Below are positions 25,328-33,906 of a stretch of 64,000 nucleotides of DNA, piece by piece; position 1 is the stretch's first letter; each line of letters begins with the position of its first letter. The notes below the pieces were generated by a model. It saw only the letters and a program-made list of their open reading frames with translations. It did no database searches and was not told the DNA's origin. The translations under genes and the position numbers were made by a program. Source of the DNA: Zeimonas sp032027205 (GTDB lineage: Bacteria > Pseudomonadota > Gammaproteobacteria > Burkholderiales > Burkholderiaceae_E); the NCBI GenBank assembly GCA_032027205.1, contig JAVSMN010000001.1, positions 2,607,418 to 2,671,417 of the forward strand, given 5' to 3'.

Positions 25328-25892
25328 GATTCGGCTGTGCCAATGGATGATGTTCAGTCACCAGTTGGACGCGCTGGCCCTGTTTTACACCTCGTGTTTG
25401 GTCTGACGTTGGCAGTTTGCGAGGTTTGTTGTCTACTGGATGTCGGCGGCGGACTCAGCATGCGCCTAATACCTCTGTAGAACGGATCGCCCCAAGGAAG
25501 GCTTGAGTGGGAGATCGTGGCCATGCTCACCAGTGACTCGAAGTTTCGACTGCTGACGGCGGTCGACGTGTTTAGCCGCGTCGCGCTGGGACGCTGGGTC
25601 GGCTCTAGGCTTGAAAAGGCACTGGCGACTCGCTTGCCCCGGCGCGAAGGAGATCGTCGAGTCTCTGGCGGCGATGAGAGCCGTCCTAGAAGTTGCTCTC
25701 AGGAGCCTTACAACTGTGGAATTCGTCCGCCAGCAAAGGATTTTGAGGCCGGTCGAGAGCATCATGCCCGTCGAAAATTATCTCTCTGTGCTGTCCAAGA
25801 ACGCAAAGCGATTCAAGGGAGCCGTTCTCTCACGTGACCGATGACCCGAAAAACGCGGGTAGCTCATCCGCTCGAAGGCACTTATCGCGTAG
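25328..25892. other. 565 bp decayed region between the two glycan cassettes
   Basis: No intact gene. The right half holds the transposase-like remnant listed separately; the left 170 bp shows no reading frame of note. The region separates plus-strand and minus-strand cassettes and probably marks an old insertion or recombination junction. Confidence 0.5.
25508..25844 (+). pseudogene. Degenerate transposase-like remnant (IS3-type DDE core?)
   Basis: A short frame reads W-E-I-V-A-M-L-T then SDSKFRLLTAVDVFSRVALG, which resembles the first catalytic-Asp segment of IS3/rve transposases (KFRxLTxVDxFSR). The similarity ends after about 30 residues; later frames (25611-25844) do not continue it, so the gene is truncated and frameshifted. 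No terminal inverted repeats were found. Identification is tentative because the match is short. Confidence 0.35.
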
Positions 25893-27035
25893 CTAGATGC
25901 GCGGCGCGGTCTTCGCTATGACGATTTCGCCCAGAGCGAGTTCAGTGCGGCTGACCAGTTTGGCGAGCGAGAACTCGTCGACGATCCGGTTGCGCAGCGC
26001 CTGCCGGTCGATGCGGCCCGATGCAACGGCGTCTAGCAGCCCAGCAAGAGCCTGGCGCAGCGACATGACGTCGGCCGGTTGCGCAATAAATCCGAGCCCT
26101 GCGACGATGCACGAGGAATCGCCGACATCGGTTACCGCGCACGGAACGCCGCAGGACATCGCCTCAGCGATAACATTGGAAAAACCTTCGCTGATCGAGG
26201 CCGAGCAGAAACCGTCGAGCGCGCCATAGATCGGCACGGGGTCGGCAACTGCCTCCTGCCAGACAACACGGTTTTGCAGACCGAGTTCGTTCACCTGCGC
26301 CCGCAGTCGCGCCGCAAGTTGGGGTAGGCCGCTGCCTGCACAGACGAATCGAACGTGCGGATTTGACGCTGCGATATCCGCAGCCGCTTCGAAAAACACA
26401 GCGTGCCCCTTCATCGGGTCGAGTCGACCGACGAGTCCGATCAGCAACTCGTCGCGCAGTACCCCCCAGCGTGCCCGCAAGTCAGCGCCACCGGCCGCAT
26501 CGGGATGGAATCGATCGGTATCAATGCCGTTATGGATCACGCGCATTCTCGATTCTGGGAAGCCGAGGCGCAGGTGATGTGCAAGCCCCGCGTGCGAATT
26601 CACAATGATTCCATCGGCGCGACCGGCGACCCACGATGTCGAGCGTTCGGTCAAGCGAGCCAACCAGTCGTAGTGTTCCATGCGCATGTCCGCGGCGCGT
26701 ACTCCCCATACGACGGCCGTCTGCCGATACGCCCACGAGAAGAGTGCGGCGGCGAGATTCGGCACGGTGAGGTAGCTGTGCAAGACGTCGGGACGATACT
26801 CGCGCACGAGTCCCAGCAAGCGTGTCACGTAACCGGGGATGTCCCAGCGACCGCGCTTGCCGAGGTCGAAAAGCTCCACGCCCGCCTGTGTGAGTCCGAC
26901 TTCCAGCGGGTATCCAGAATATGAAACAGCTACCGCGACGCTATGACCACGTTGTCGCAGCCCCTTCGCGACTTCTACCAACTGGCGTTCGGCGCCGCCG
27001 AGAGCCAGCGAACTGATCAGGAACAGGATCTTCAT
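25893..27035 (-). CDS. GT4-family glycosyltransferase
   Basis: 380 residues, GT-B fold. N-terminus MKILFLISSLALGGAERQLVEVAKGL carries the GGAERQ donor/acceptor loop; the C-terminal domain has LIGLVGRLDPMKGHAVFFEAA and the nucleotide-binding SISEGFSNVIAEAMSCGVPCAVTDVGDS. Retaining GT4 enzymes extend lipid-linked oligosaccharides in the cytoplasm. Start at 27035 is preferred over the upstream ATG because homology begins there and it overlaps the wzx stop by 4 bp (ATGA). Last gene of a minus-strand wzz-like/wzx/GT operon. Confidence 0.88.
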   Translation of the reverse strand: MKILFLISSLALGGAERQLVEVAKGLRQRGHSVAVAVSYSGYPLEVGLTQAGVELFDLGKRGRWDIPGYVTRLLGLVREYRPDVLHSYLTVPNLAAALFSWAYRQTAVVWGVRAADMRMEHYDWLARLTERSTSWVAGRADGIIVNSHAGLAHHLRLGFPESRMRVIHNGIDTDRFHPDAAGGADLRARWGVLRDELLIGLVGRLDPMKGHAVFFEAAADIAASNPHVRFVCAGSGLPQLAARLRAQVNELGLQNRVVWQEAVADPVPIYGALDGFCSASISEGFSNVIAEAMSCGVPCAVTDVGDSSCIVAGLGFIAQPADVMSLRQALAGLLDAVASGRIDRQALRNRIVDEFSLAKLVSRTELALGEIVIAKTAPRI

Positions 27036-28483
27036 TGAACGCCATCCGCGCCGGTGCGCAGTCGACTCGTCCACCATCGGCTCGCGTCCGTCCGCAAACC
27101 TCCCAGATCGATGACGAAGGCGAGCGCCAGCGAAGTCGCGGCCCCACAGCTAATCCCGACAGCAAGACCAGGTAAGCCAGGATTGATCATCGGCCCGATC
27201 GATGCAGCCCCGGCCGTGACGATCGCGATTACCATCGCGCGCGCAACCACTGGGAGGAAGCGGGGTAACGTGAATACTTGTCTGCCGAGAAGGGCGCTGA
27301 TCAGCGTCCCGACAGAATAAGCGGCGACTGTCGCATAGGCGGCTCCGAGCAACCCGAACCGGGGGATGAGTACGACATTCAATGCCACGTTGATCATCGC
27401 TGCGGCGAGTCCGATTCCGACGAGGTAGCGAGTGTTGCGCCCGAGATGGAATGCCATGTCGAAATGGAATGTCTTGATCCCCATTAGCGCGGTGGACAGT
27501 GCGATCCAAGGCACCAGCGCTCCCGCCGCCTGTTGGAACTGCGCTCCGACGACCGCGATCGAGATCGGCCCGCTAAGGACCATCAACCCTGCTCCTCCGG
27601 TGCAGGCCAGCGTGACGATCAGTTCCGCGCTCTTGCGCATCTGAAGCACAGCTACGTCCGGCCCGTCGTTCTCGAGCGCACGAACGAGCAGCGGATACGC
27701 GGCGACCTGCGCGACCGCGAGCAGCGCGCCCAAGCTTTGCTGTGCAAGATCGTAACCAACCGCGTACTGGCCAGCCGCTTCGACGCTCAGGAGCCATGCG
27801 ATTAGTAAGCGGTCGGAACTGGCGATCACCCAACTCAGCGCGAAGGTGGCGATCAGCGGCAATCCGTAGTGCAACTGTGCGCGCAGATCTGGCCAATCGG
27901 GCCGTCGGGGTCGAACGTTGCGCCACGGGGCTAGCCCGAAAACCGGGACCGCAACCATGAACCCGACCATCAACCCCATCAGCGGTCCGAATGCGCCGAA
28001 CCCGACCCACGCCAGCACGGCGCCGACCGAGATTGCGGTAACGGTCCGGAGGCCGAGCATGAGTCCGTAACGTCGCGGCGCAAGTTGCGCGGATGCGAGC
28101 ACCAGGTTCAACTCCATCCAGCTTTGTGCAACGAGCAGTGGAACGGCTACTGCGATCAACTTCTGCCATGCCGGGTCATGCCAAAAAAGCGAGGCCAGGA
28201 TGCCGATCGATATCGTCACACCCGCGAGAGCCGCAAAAACGTGCAGGACTTCGCCGAGAAAGCGTGGTGAATCTCCTGCACGCGACGGCAGCCACCGTGC
28301 CAAGACCAACCATTGCCATTGGAAGCAGATAACGCTGGCCATGGAAACGCCGGCAACGACGAGGCTGTACATGCCGAAGTCTTCGGCGGTCAACAGCCGG
28401 CTGTAAAGCGCTAGCGCGGCGAGGTTGACGAGTCCCGGGAGCCCTCGTGCCAGCAGGTAAACCAGACTGTGCCGGATCAACAC
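27032..28483 (-). CDS. Polysaccharide flippase (Wzx-like, MOP superfamily)
   Basis: 483 residues with about 12-14 membrane segments evenly spaced, typical of Wzx/MATE-like flippases; N-terminus LIRHSLVYLLARGLPGLVNLAALALYSRLL is characteristic. It should turn undecaprenyl-diphosphate-linked repeat units to the periplasmic face. Start is GTG at 28483. It follows the wzz-like gene after 64 bp and overlaps the GT4 gene by 4 bp. Only wzx candidate in the window, so it probably serves the Wzy-like protein encoded on the other strand at 24086-25327. Confidence 0.88.
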   Translation of the reverse strand: MLIRHSLVYLLARGLPGLVNLAALALYSRLLTAEDFGMYSLVVAGVSMASVICFQWQWLVLARWLPSRAGDSPRFLGEVLHVFAALAGVTISIGILASLFWHDPAWQKLIAVAVPLLVAQSWMELNLVLASAQLAPRRYGLMLGLRTVTAISVGAVLAWVGFGAFGPLMGLMVGFMVAVPVFGLAPWRNVRPRRPDWPDLRAQLHYGLPLIATFALSWVIASSDRLLIAWLLSVEAAGQYAVGYDLAQQSLGALLAVAQVAAYPLLVRALENDGPDVAVLQMRKSAELIVTLACTGGAGLMVLSGPISIAVVGAQFQQAAGALVPWIALSTALMGIKTFHFDMAFHLGRNTRYLVGIGLAAAMINVALNVVLIPRFGLLGAAYATVAAYSVGTLISALLGRQVFTLPRFLPVVARAMVIAIVTAGAASIGPMINPGLPGLAVGISCGAATSLALAFVIDLGGLRTDASRWWTSRLRTGADGVQ

Positions 28484-28547
28484 GGCAATGGCATCGATGC
28501 GTCAGCCGTTTCGCACGTGCAACCTGGGATCGTCGGGTACGGCCCCG

Positions 28548-29375
28548 TCAAACGGGGTTCCCGTCATGCGTACGGCGCCGATGCGCGGAATCGGCGACAA
28601 AGGCCAGCATCGTCCCGATCAACAACCCGAGGATCGCGCCGATGGCGACGATGAGGACTTTCCGCGGCGCTGCCGGCCTGATCGGTGCCGTGATCTGTCC
28701 CAGGAGTTCGGTCTTTTGCGTCTGCGGCGGTGTCAATCGGCGTTCTAGATCGACTCTTTCCGTGTCGAGCGTCGACAGAAGCGTGGAAATTCGCGCGCGT
28801 TCTTGAACGATCAGCGCAGCCTGGACGGCATCCTGTTCCCTGAGGCGCTCCTTGAGGCGTACGGCTGCATCGTACTGCTCATTGAGCGACGCACGTTGAA
28901 GTTCTATGTGGCGGATGCGTTCCTTCAGGTGCCTCGCGCTCTCCTCGAAACGCTCGTCGTGACGGTGCTTGCCATCGGCGGAGATCCTTTCGAGCATTCT
29001 CGTGGCATCCTCGGGTGTGTAGCCTTCGGTCACCAGTTCGAGGATGCTCGCGATCCCGCGCGGCGGGGACGCCTGCTTCAGCAGCGGCCGTTCACGTTTG
29101 ACCCCGTCCGCAACGTCTTGGCCATACTCTGCCATCAGCCGCAACGCAAGCAGATCTGCCGATTCAAACAGTCCGCTTCCGGCGACTTGGCCTATCTGAA
29201 TCTTGACGCTGGCATCGTAGACCGGCTTCTGCAGCGCGGCGTAGGCAAAAGCCAATCCGACCGCGATGACGATGCTCAAGAGAACCCGAAACTTCCTGCG
29301 CTCGAGGGCTTGCCACAACTCGACAAGAGACAACTCGTCTTGATGATGCAAAGCGGTTGAGCGTGCACGCTCCAC
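28548..29375 (-). CDS. Short Wzz-like chain-length determinant, paralogue 2
   Basis: 275 residues: TM1 ~31-49 (VLLSIVIAVGLAFAYAAL), periplasmic VYDASVKIQIGQVAGSGLFESAD, coiled-coil stretch (~140-215) ending in QTQKTELLGQITAPIRPAAPRK, and TM2 ~238-260. Closely parallel to paralogue 1 at 23075 in length and motifs. GTG start with GAGGGA upstream; heads the minus-strand operon with wzx and GT4. Having two members in oppositely oriented cassettes suggests two polysaccharide loci have been joined. Confidence 0.82.
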   Translation of the reverse strand: MERARSTALHHQDELSLVELWQALERRKFRVLLSIVIAVGLAFAYAALQKPVYDASVKIQIGQVAGSGLFESADLLALRLMAEYGQDVADGVKRERPLLKQASPPRGIASILELVTEGYTPEDATRMLERISADGKHRHDERFEESARHLKERIRHIELQRASLNEQYDAAVRLKERLREQDAVQAALIVQERARISTLLSTLDTERVDLERRLTPPQTQKTELLGQITAPIRPAAPRKVLIVAIGAILGLLIGTMLAFVADSAHRRRTHDGNPV

Positions 29376-29520
29376 GGGATGCTCCCTCAGAAATGGCGCG
29401 TGATTGTCTCATGCGTACTCGACGCCGCCCGGGTGGGCCGGCGCCAGCAGTCACCTGAGCGCCCCGCGGGCCTGCAATTACAATGCGTCGCTCCAGCATC
29501 GATGCGAGGAGCGCGATCGG

Positions 29521-29765
29521 GTGAGCAAGCGCATTGGAACGGACGGGGCGGGTCTCGGGCACTCGATGGAATTGGAGTCGGGTACCCGTTTTGCTTTCGG
29601 CAGGAATTGGTCGAGATTCATCGGGCTGGTCGACGAAGGGCGACTGGACCCGAGGAGATCCTCGCGTGCTGCCGCAAGCGCGGTTTCGAATTGATCCGCC
29701 TGAGAACGTGCGCGGGCGGACACGGCTGCAACGAGTATGTTTTCGCGCGCAAGACCGAAGCGTGA
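29521..29765 (+). pseudogene. Methyltransferase gene with large internal deletion
   Basis: The frame from GTG 29521 carries GTRFAFGRNWSRFIGLVDEG, which matches the N-terminus of a family of class I methyltransferases (FGKNWxxFL..LDE). That frame stops at ~29697. In another frame the sequence ends with PEEILACCRKRGFELIRL and then GGHGCNEYVFARK before TGA at 29763-29765, which matches the C-terminus of the same kind of protein. The SAM-binding core between them is absent. The join lies near 29640 and is out of frame. It sits just ahead of a GT4 gene, so a sugar methylation may have been lost from this cassette. Confidence 0.65.
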
Positions 29766-29789
29766 AGCGGTGATTCGTCGTTGCCATCC

Positions 29790-30938
29790 ATGACGCCCAC
29801 GCGGGTCCTGCACGTGATCACTGGGTTGTCGACGGGGGGCGCCGAACTGTCCTTGCTCAAGCTGGTCGGCTCGCTGCGCCGCGAGCGCTTCGATCACCTC
29901 GTCGTTTCCCTCACCGGGAAGGGCGACGTCGGCGATCGCATCGAGGCACTCGGTGTGCCCGTAATCGCCATGCGCCTGTCGCGCGCCGTTGCGGCGGTCG
30001 CAGGTCCGACTCGGCTGTCGCGGATCATTGCGAAAGCGGAGCCAAGCTTCGTCCAGGGATGGATGTATCACGCGAATCTCCTTGCAACGATGGCAGTAAA
30101 GCTCGCTGGCATTGGTGTGCCGGTACTCTGGAACGTACGGGCTTCGCTCGATGGGATCGAGAACGAGAAACGGTCGACAAGGGCGCTTGTCCGCGTCGGC
30201 GCGTGGATCTCGTCTTCTCCGCAAGGGATCATTTACAACTCGGTGGCCAGCGCAAGGCAACATGAGGCGCTCGGATACGCCGCCGGGCGAACGCAAGTAA
30301 TCCCCAATGGATTCGACTGTTCGTTGTTTCGTCCCAACCCTTCGGCCGGGCCCGCTTTGCGTGAGGCGCTCGGACTTGACGCGCACAGCATCGTTGTCGG
30401 GTGCGTCGGCCGGTATCATCCAATGAAAGACCACGCCACGTTGCTGTCCGCGGCGGCAAGCGCAGTGCGAATCGAGCCTCGCCTGCAATTCGTGCTCGTT
30501 GGCGCCGGCGTGGATTCATCGAACCATGCACTGGCGGCACTCGTCGCGCAGCTAGGCTTGGCTGCAAACGTTCACTGCCTCGGCGAGCGAGGCGACATTC
30601 CGGCGATTACGGCGGCGCTCGACATCGCCTGCTCAGCGTCTTGCGGCGAGAGCTTTCCGAACGTGGTCGGCGAGGCGATGGCGTGCGGCGTGCCATGCGT
30701 GGTCACCGACACTGGAGATGCGGCGCGTGTCGTCGCCGAATGTGGGCTCGTCGTACCGGTGCGCGAGCCGGCGTTGCTGGGGAAGGCGATCGTCTCGATG
30801 GTGCGCCTCGGGGCGGACCGACGACGATCGCTCGGCTCGGCGGCGCGTGAGCGCATCACCCGGCATTTTTCGCTGGAAGCGGTCTCCGATTGTTATCAGA
30901 GCTACTACGAGCGGATTTCGCCATCGCGCGCGAGTTAA
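29790..30938 (+). CDS. GT4-family glycosyltransferase
   Basis: 382 residues, GT-B fold with RVLHVITGLSTGGAELSLLKLV at the start, VGCVGRYHPMKDHATLL opening the C-terminal domain, and the nucleotide-sugar motif SCGESFPNVVGEAMACGVPCVVTDTGDA. A TTG nine bases upstream is also in frame; the ATG at 29790 is preferred. It leads a run of plus-strand genes with short gaps or overlaps to 37.0 kb (asnB follows after 2 bp). Donor and acceptor unknown. Confidence 0.88.
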   Translation: MTPTRVLHVITGLSTGGAELSLLKLVGSLRRERFDHLVVSLTGKGDVGDRIEALGVPVIAMRLSRAVAAVAGPTRLSRIIAKAEPSFVQGWMYHANLLATMAVKLAGIGVPVLWNVRASLDGIENEKRSTRALVRVGAWISSSPQGIIYNSVASARQHEALGYAAGRTQVIPNGFDCSLFRPNPSAGPALREALGLDAHSIVVGCVGRYHPMKDHATLLSAAASAVRIEPRLQFVLVGAGVDSSNHALAALVAQLGLAANVHCLGERGDIPAITAALDIACSASCGESFPNVVGEAMACGVPCVVTDTGDAARVVAECGLVVPVREPALLGKAIVSMVRLGADRRRSLGSAARERITRHFSLEAVSDCYQSYYERISPSRAS

Positions 30939-30940
30939 CC

Positions 30941-32980
30941 ATGTGCGGTATCACCGGGTTCCTAGGCCTTCCTGGATCGGCGGCTCCTGATCTGGTGCTT
31001 GCATCGATGGCACGCGCCATCCGACATCGCGGCCCCGACGACGAAGGTTATTGGCTCGACGTCGAGGCGCAAATCGCACTCGGTCACAGGCGGTTGTCGA
31101 TCATCGATGTGTCGGCCAACGGGCACCAGCCGATGGCCTCGCTGGACGGGCGGTTCATCGTCGCCTTCAACGGCGAGATCTACAACTTCGAGGAAGTGCG
31201 GCGCGAGCTCGATGCAGCGGGCGCCGTACCGCTGTGGCGCGGCCATTCAGACACCGAAGTCATGCTCGGTGCCTTCAGTGCATGGGGCATCGAATCAGCG
31301 CTGAAGCGGTTCACCGGAATGTTCGCGATCGCCGTCTGGGACCGCCGACAACGCACGCTCACGCTCGCACGGGACCGAATCGGTGAGAAGCCGCTCTACT
31401 ACGGATGGTGCAAAAACAGCTTCTTCTTTGCGTCGGAACTGGATGCGCTGAGGCGCTGGCCGCAGTGGGAGCCCGAGATCGACCGCGACGCCGTGTCGTT
31501 GTTGATGCGTCACAACTACATTCCGGCTCCGTACTCGATCTACCGGCGCGTTTTCAAGCTGATGCCCGGCAGCATGATGACGGTCACCCTCGCCGACGCA
31601 CGACGCGGGCCGGGACCGAATCCGCGCAGGCCCTTGCCCCTCGTGAGTTACTGGAGCCTGCGCGACGCTATCCAGTCATCGCGCAATGAGCCTTTCGTGG
31701 GCTCGGAGCGCGAGGCGATCGATCGGCTCGAGTACCTGCTGCGAGCCTCGATCCAGCGTCAGATGGTCGCCGACGTGCCGCTCGGTGCTTTCCTGTCGGG
31801 TGGCATCGACTCATCGACCGTTGTCGCGCTCATGCAGGCGCAAAGCACGGCGCCAATCCGGACGTTCACGATCGGGTTCGACGAAGCCGGATACAACGAG
31901 GCCGAGCACGCTCGGGCCGTGGCGCGCCACCTCGGGACCCAGCACACCGAGCTGTACGTCACGCCAGCCGAAGCGATGGCGGTAATTCCCGATCTGCCGA
32001 CGATCTACGATGAGCCGTTTGCTGATTCTTCGCAAATTCCGACGTATCTCGTTTCGCGGCTCGCGCGCGAGCACGTCACGGTCAGTCTTTCGGGCGACGC
32101 GGGCGACGAGCTTTTCGGCGGTTATACGCGCTATTTCGTCGGGCGGGACATCTGGCGCCGGGTCGGTCGACTGTCGCCCGGGCTGCGCGCTTTCGCCGCG
32201 CGTGCCTTGCGCGTGATTTCGCCGGAGCAGTGGGAAAAAATGTTCTCGCAGCTTGCCGCGCTGCTCCCGCGTACGGCGCGCCATCGCAACGTCGGCGACA
32301 AACTGCACAAGCTTGCCGACGTAATGGACGCGACGAGTTCCGAGGATTTCTACCGCAAGCTCGTGTCGCACTGGAAATCTCCGGAGTCGCTCGTCCTGCA
32401 AAGCCGTGAGCCATGCACCGCGCTCGACCTTTCGCAAGACTGGCCGGATCTCGACGAGTTCACCGAACGGATGATGTTTCTTGACTCGATCAGTTATCTG
32501 CCGGACGACATTCTCGTGAAAGTCGATCGAGCCGCGATGGCGGTTGGTCTCGAAAGCCGGGTGCCGTTGCTCGATCACGAGATCGTCGAGTTCGCTTGGC
32601 AATTGCCGCTCTCGTTGAAGCTCCGCGACGGCGAGGGGAAATGGCTGCTGCGTCAGGTGCTCTATCGTTACGTTCCTCAGAAGCTGATGGAGCGCCCGAA
32701 AATGGGATTCGGCGTACCGATCGACAGCTGGCTTCGCGGACCGATGCGCGAATGGGCCGAGACCTTGCTCGACGAGAAGCGGTTGCGTGATGAAGGCTGG
32801 TTTGACGCGAAGAGTGTGCGCAGCGCCTGGGCCGATCACCTTGGCGGGCACCGCAATCTTCAGTATCACCTCTGGGACGTGCTGATGTTCCAGGCGTGGC
32901 TCGAACGTTTTCATGTCGCGAGGATCGATGAACAGCGCAACGGCAAATCGATCGTCGCATCCGCTGCTGCGAGCGCCTGA
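30941..32980 (+). CDS. asnB: Glutamine-dependent asparagine synthase-type amidotransferase
   Basis: 679 residues. The N-terminal glutaminase domain has the catalytic Cys2 (MCGITGFLG), RHRGPDDEG, RLSIID and FNGEIYN; the synthetase domain has the ATP-pyrophosphate loop SGGIDSS at residues 286-292 and SGDAGDELFGGY. It could make asparagine, but AsnB-like proteins inside O-antigen clusters commonly amidate uronic acids or related sugars, which would fit the UDP-GlcA/GalA genes at 5.3-7.6 kb. It lies 2 bp after a GT4 gene. The start at 30941 is fixed by the N-terminal nucleophile Cys. Confidence 0.9.
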   Translation: MCGITGFLGLPGSAAPDLVLASMARAIRHRGPDDEGYWLDVEAQIALGHRRLSIIDVSANGHQPMASLDGRFIVAFNGEIYNFEEVRRELDAAGAVPLWRGHSDTEVMLGAFSAWGIESALKRFTGMFAIAVWDRRQRTLTLARDRIGEKPLYYGWCKNSFFFASELDALRRWPQWEPEIDRDAVSLLMRHNYIPAPYSIYRRVFKLMPGSMMTVTLADARRGPGPNPRRPLPLVSYWSLRDAIQSSRNEPFVGSEREAIDRLEYLLRASIQRQMVADVPLGAFLSGGIDSSTVVALMQAQSTAPIRTFTIGFDEAGYNEAEHARAVARHLGTQHTELYVTPAEAMAVIPDLPTIYDEPFADSSQIPTYLVSRLAREHVTVSLSGDAGDELFGGYTRYFVGRDIWRRVGRLSPGLRAFAARALRVISPEQWEKMFSQLAALLPRTARHRNVGDKLHKLADVMDATSSEDFYRKLVSHWKSPESLVLQSREPCTALDLSQDWPDLDEFTERMMFLDSISYLPDDILVKVDRAAMAVGLESRVPLLDHEIVEFAWQLPLSLKLRDGEGKWLLRQVLYRYVPQKLMERPKMGFGVPIDSWLRGPMREWAETLLDEKRLRDEGWFDAKSVRSAWADHLGGHRNLQYHLWDVLMFQAWLERFHVARIDEQRNGKSIVASAAASA

Positions 32981-33018
32981 ATGAGCGTGGCGCGAGCGCG
33001 TATCGGGCGGGGTCGTCG

Positions 33019-33906
33019 TTGAGCACCGGGAGTTCGGCAAGCCCGCTGCCGTGGTGGGCAAAGATCGCTGCGAAAATCGTTCTCAGCCGGCTGCCGACCG
33101 GATACGCGTTGTGGCAGCGGCTCGGATCGTTTCGACATGGCGCCATGGACGAAGCAGGCTACGCCTGCTCGGTCTTCGACTCGCATGTGAAGGCGTCGGG
33201 TCTGGGCGACAGCCTCGTCGGCAAGCGGATCCTCGAACTAGGCCCCGGCGACAGTGTCGCGACGGCAGTCATTGCCGCGGCGCACGGCGCGCGCGCGGTG
33301 CTCGTCGATGCGGGGCGCTTCGCGCAGGCGGCTCCGGCGAGTTATGCCGATCTGGTCGCGCATTTACGCGAACGGGGTCTCGCCGCGCCCGACATCTCGC
33401 ACTGCCGCGATCTCGACGAACTGCTCGCGGCTTGCGACGCTCGTTACTTGACGGACGGCATCCGCAGCCTGCGGTTGGTCGAGTCGTCGTCGGTCGACCT
33501 GGTCTTCTCGCAGGCCGTGCTCGAGCATGTTCGCCGAGACGAGTTTTTGGAGACGCAAAACGAATGCGCGCGCATTCTTCGAGTGGGCGGCGTCTGCTCG
33601 CATCGCGTCGATCTTCGCGACCATCTCGACGGACGACTGAACAATCTGCGCTTTTCCGAACGCATATGGGAGTCGGCTTTCTTTGCTCGTTCGGGGTTCT
33701 ACACGAACCGGATCCAGGTCGACGACATGCTCGCGATGTTCGAGCAGGTCGGATTTGTCGTCGATGTGACCGAAGTCCGGCGCTGGGAGTCATTGCCAAT
33801 CTCGCGCGAGAAACTCGCGGCCCCTTTCCGCGAGATTGCCGATCGAACGCTGTTGGTCTGTGGATTCGACGTCGTATTGAAGCATCGATCCGACGGTGAG
33901 TCATGA
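33019..33906 (+). CDS. Class I SAM-dependent methyltransferase
   Basis: 295 residues; RILELGPGDSVATAVIAAAHGA is SAM motif I with the following acidic strand VLVDAG, and SSSVDLVFSQAVLEHVRRDEFLE with ILRVGGVCSHRVDLRDH the downstream motifs. Probably modifies a sugar in the polysaccharide. TTG start at 33019; a 13-codon ORF from 32981 ends in a TTGA overlap with this start. The 3' end overlaps the next GT4 gene by 4 bp (ATGA). Confidence 0.8.
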   Translation: MSTGSSASPLPWWAKIAAKIVLSRLPTGYALWQRLGSFRHGAMDEAGYACSVFDSHVKASGLGDSLVGKRILELGPGDSVATAVIAAAHGARAVLVDAGRFAQAAPASYADLVAHLRERGLAAPDISHCRDLDELLAACDARYLTDGIRSLRLVESSSVDLVFSQAVLEHVRRDEFLETQNECARILRVGGVCSHRVDLRDHLDGRLNNLRFSERIWESAFFARSGFYTNRIQVDDMLAMFEQVGFVVDVTEVRRWESLPISREKLAAPFREIADRTLLVCGFDVVLKHRSDGES

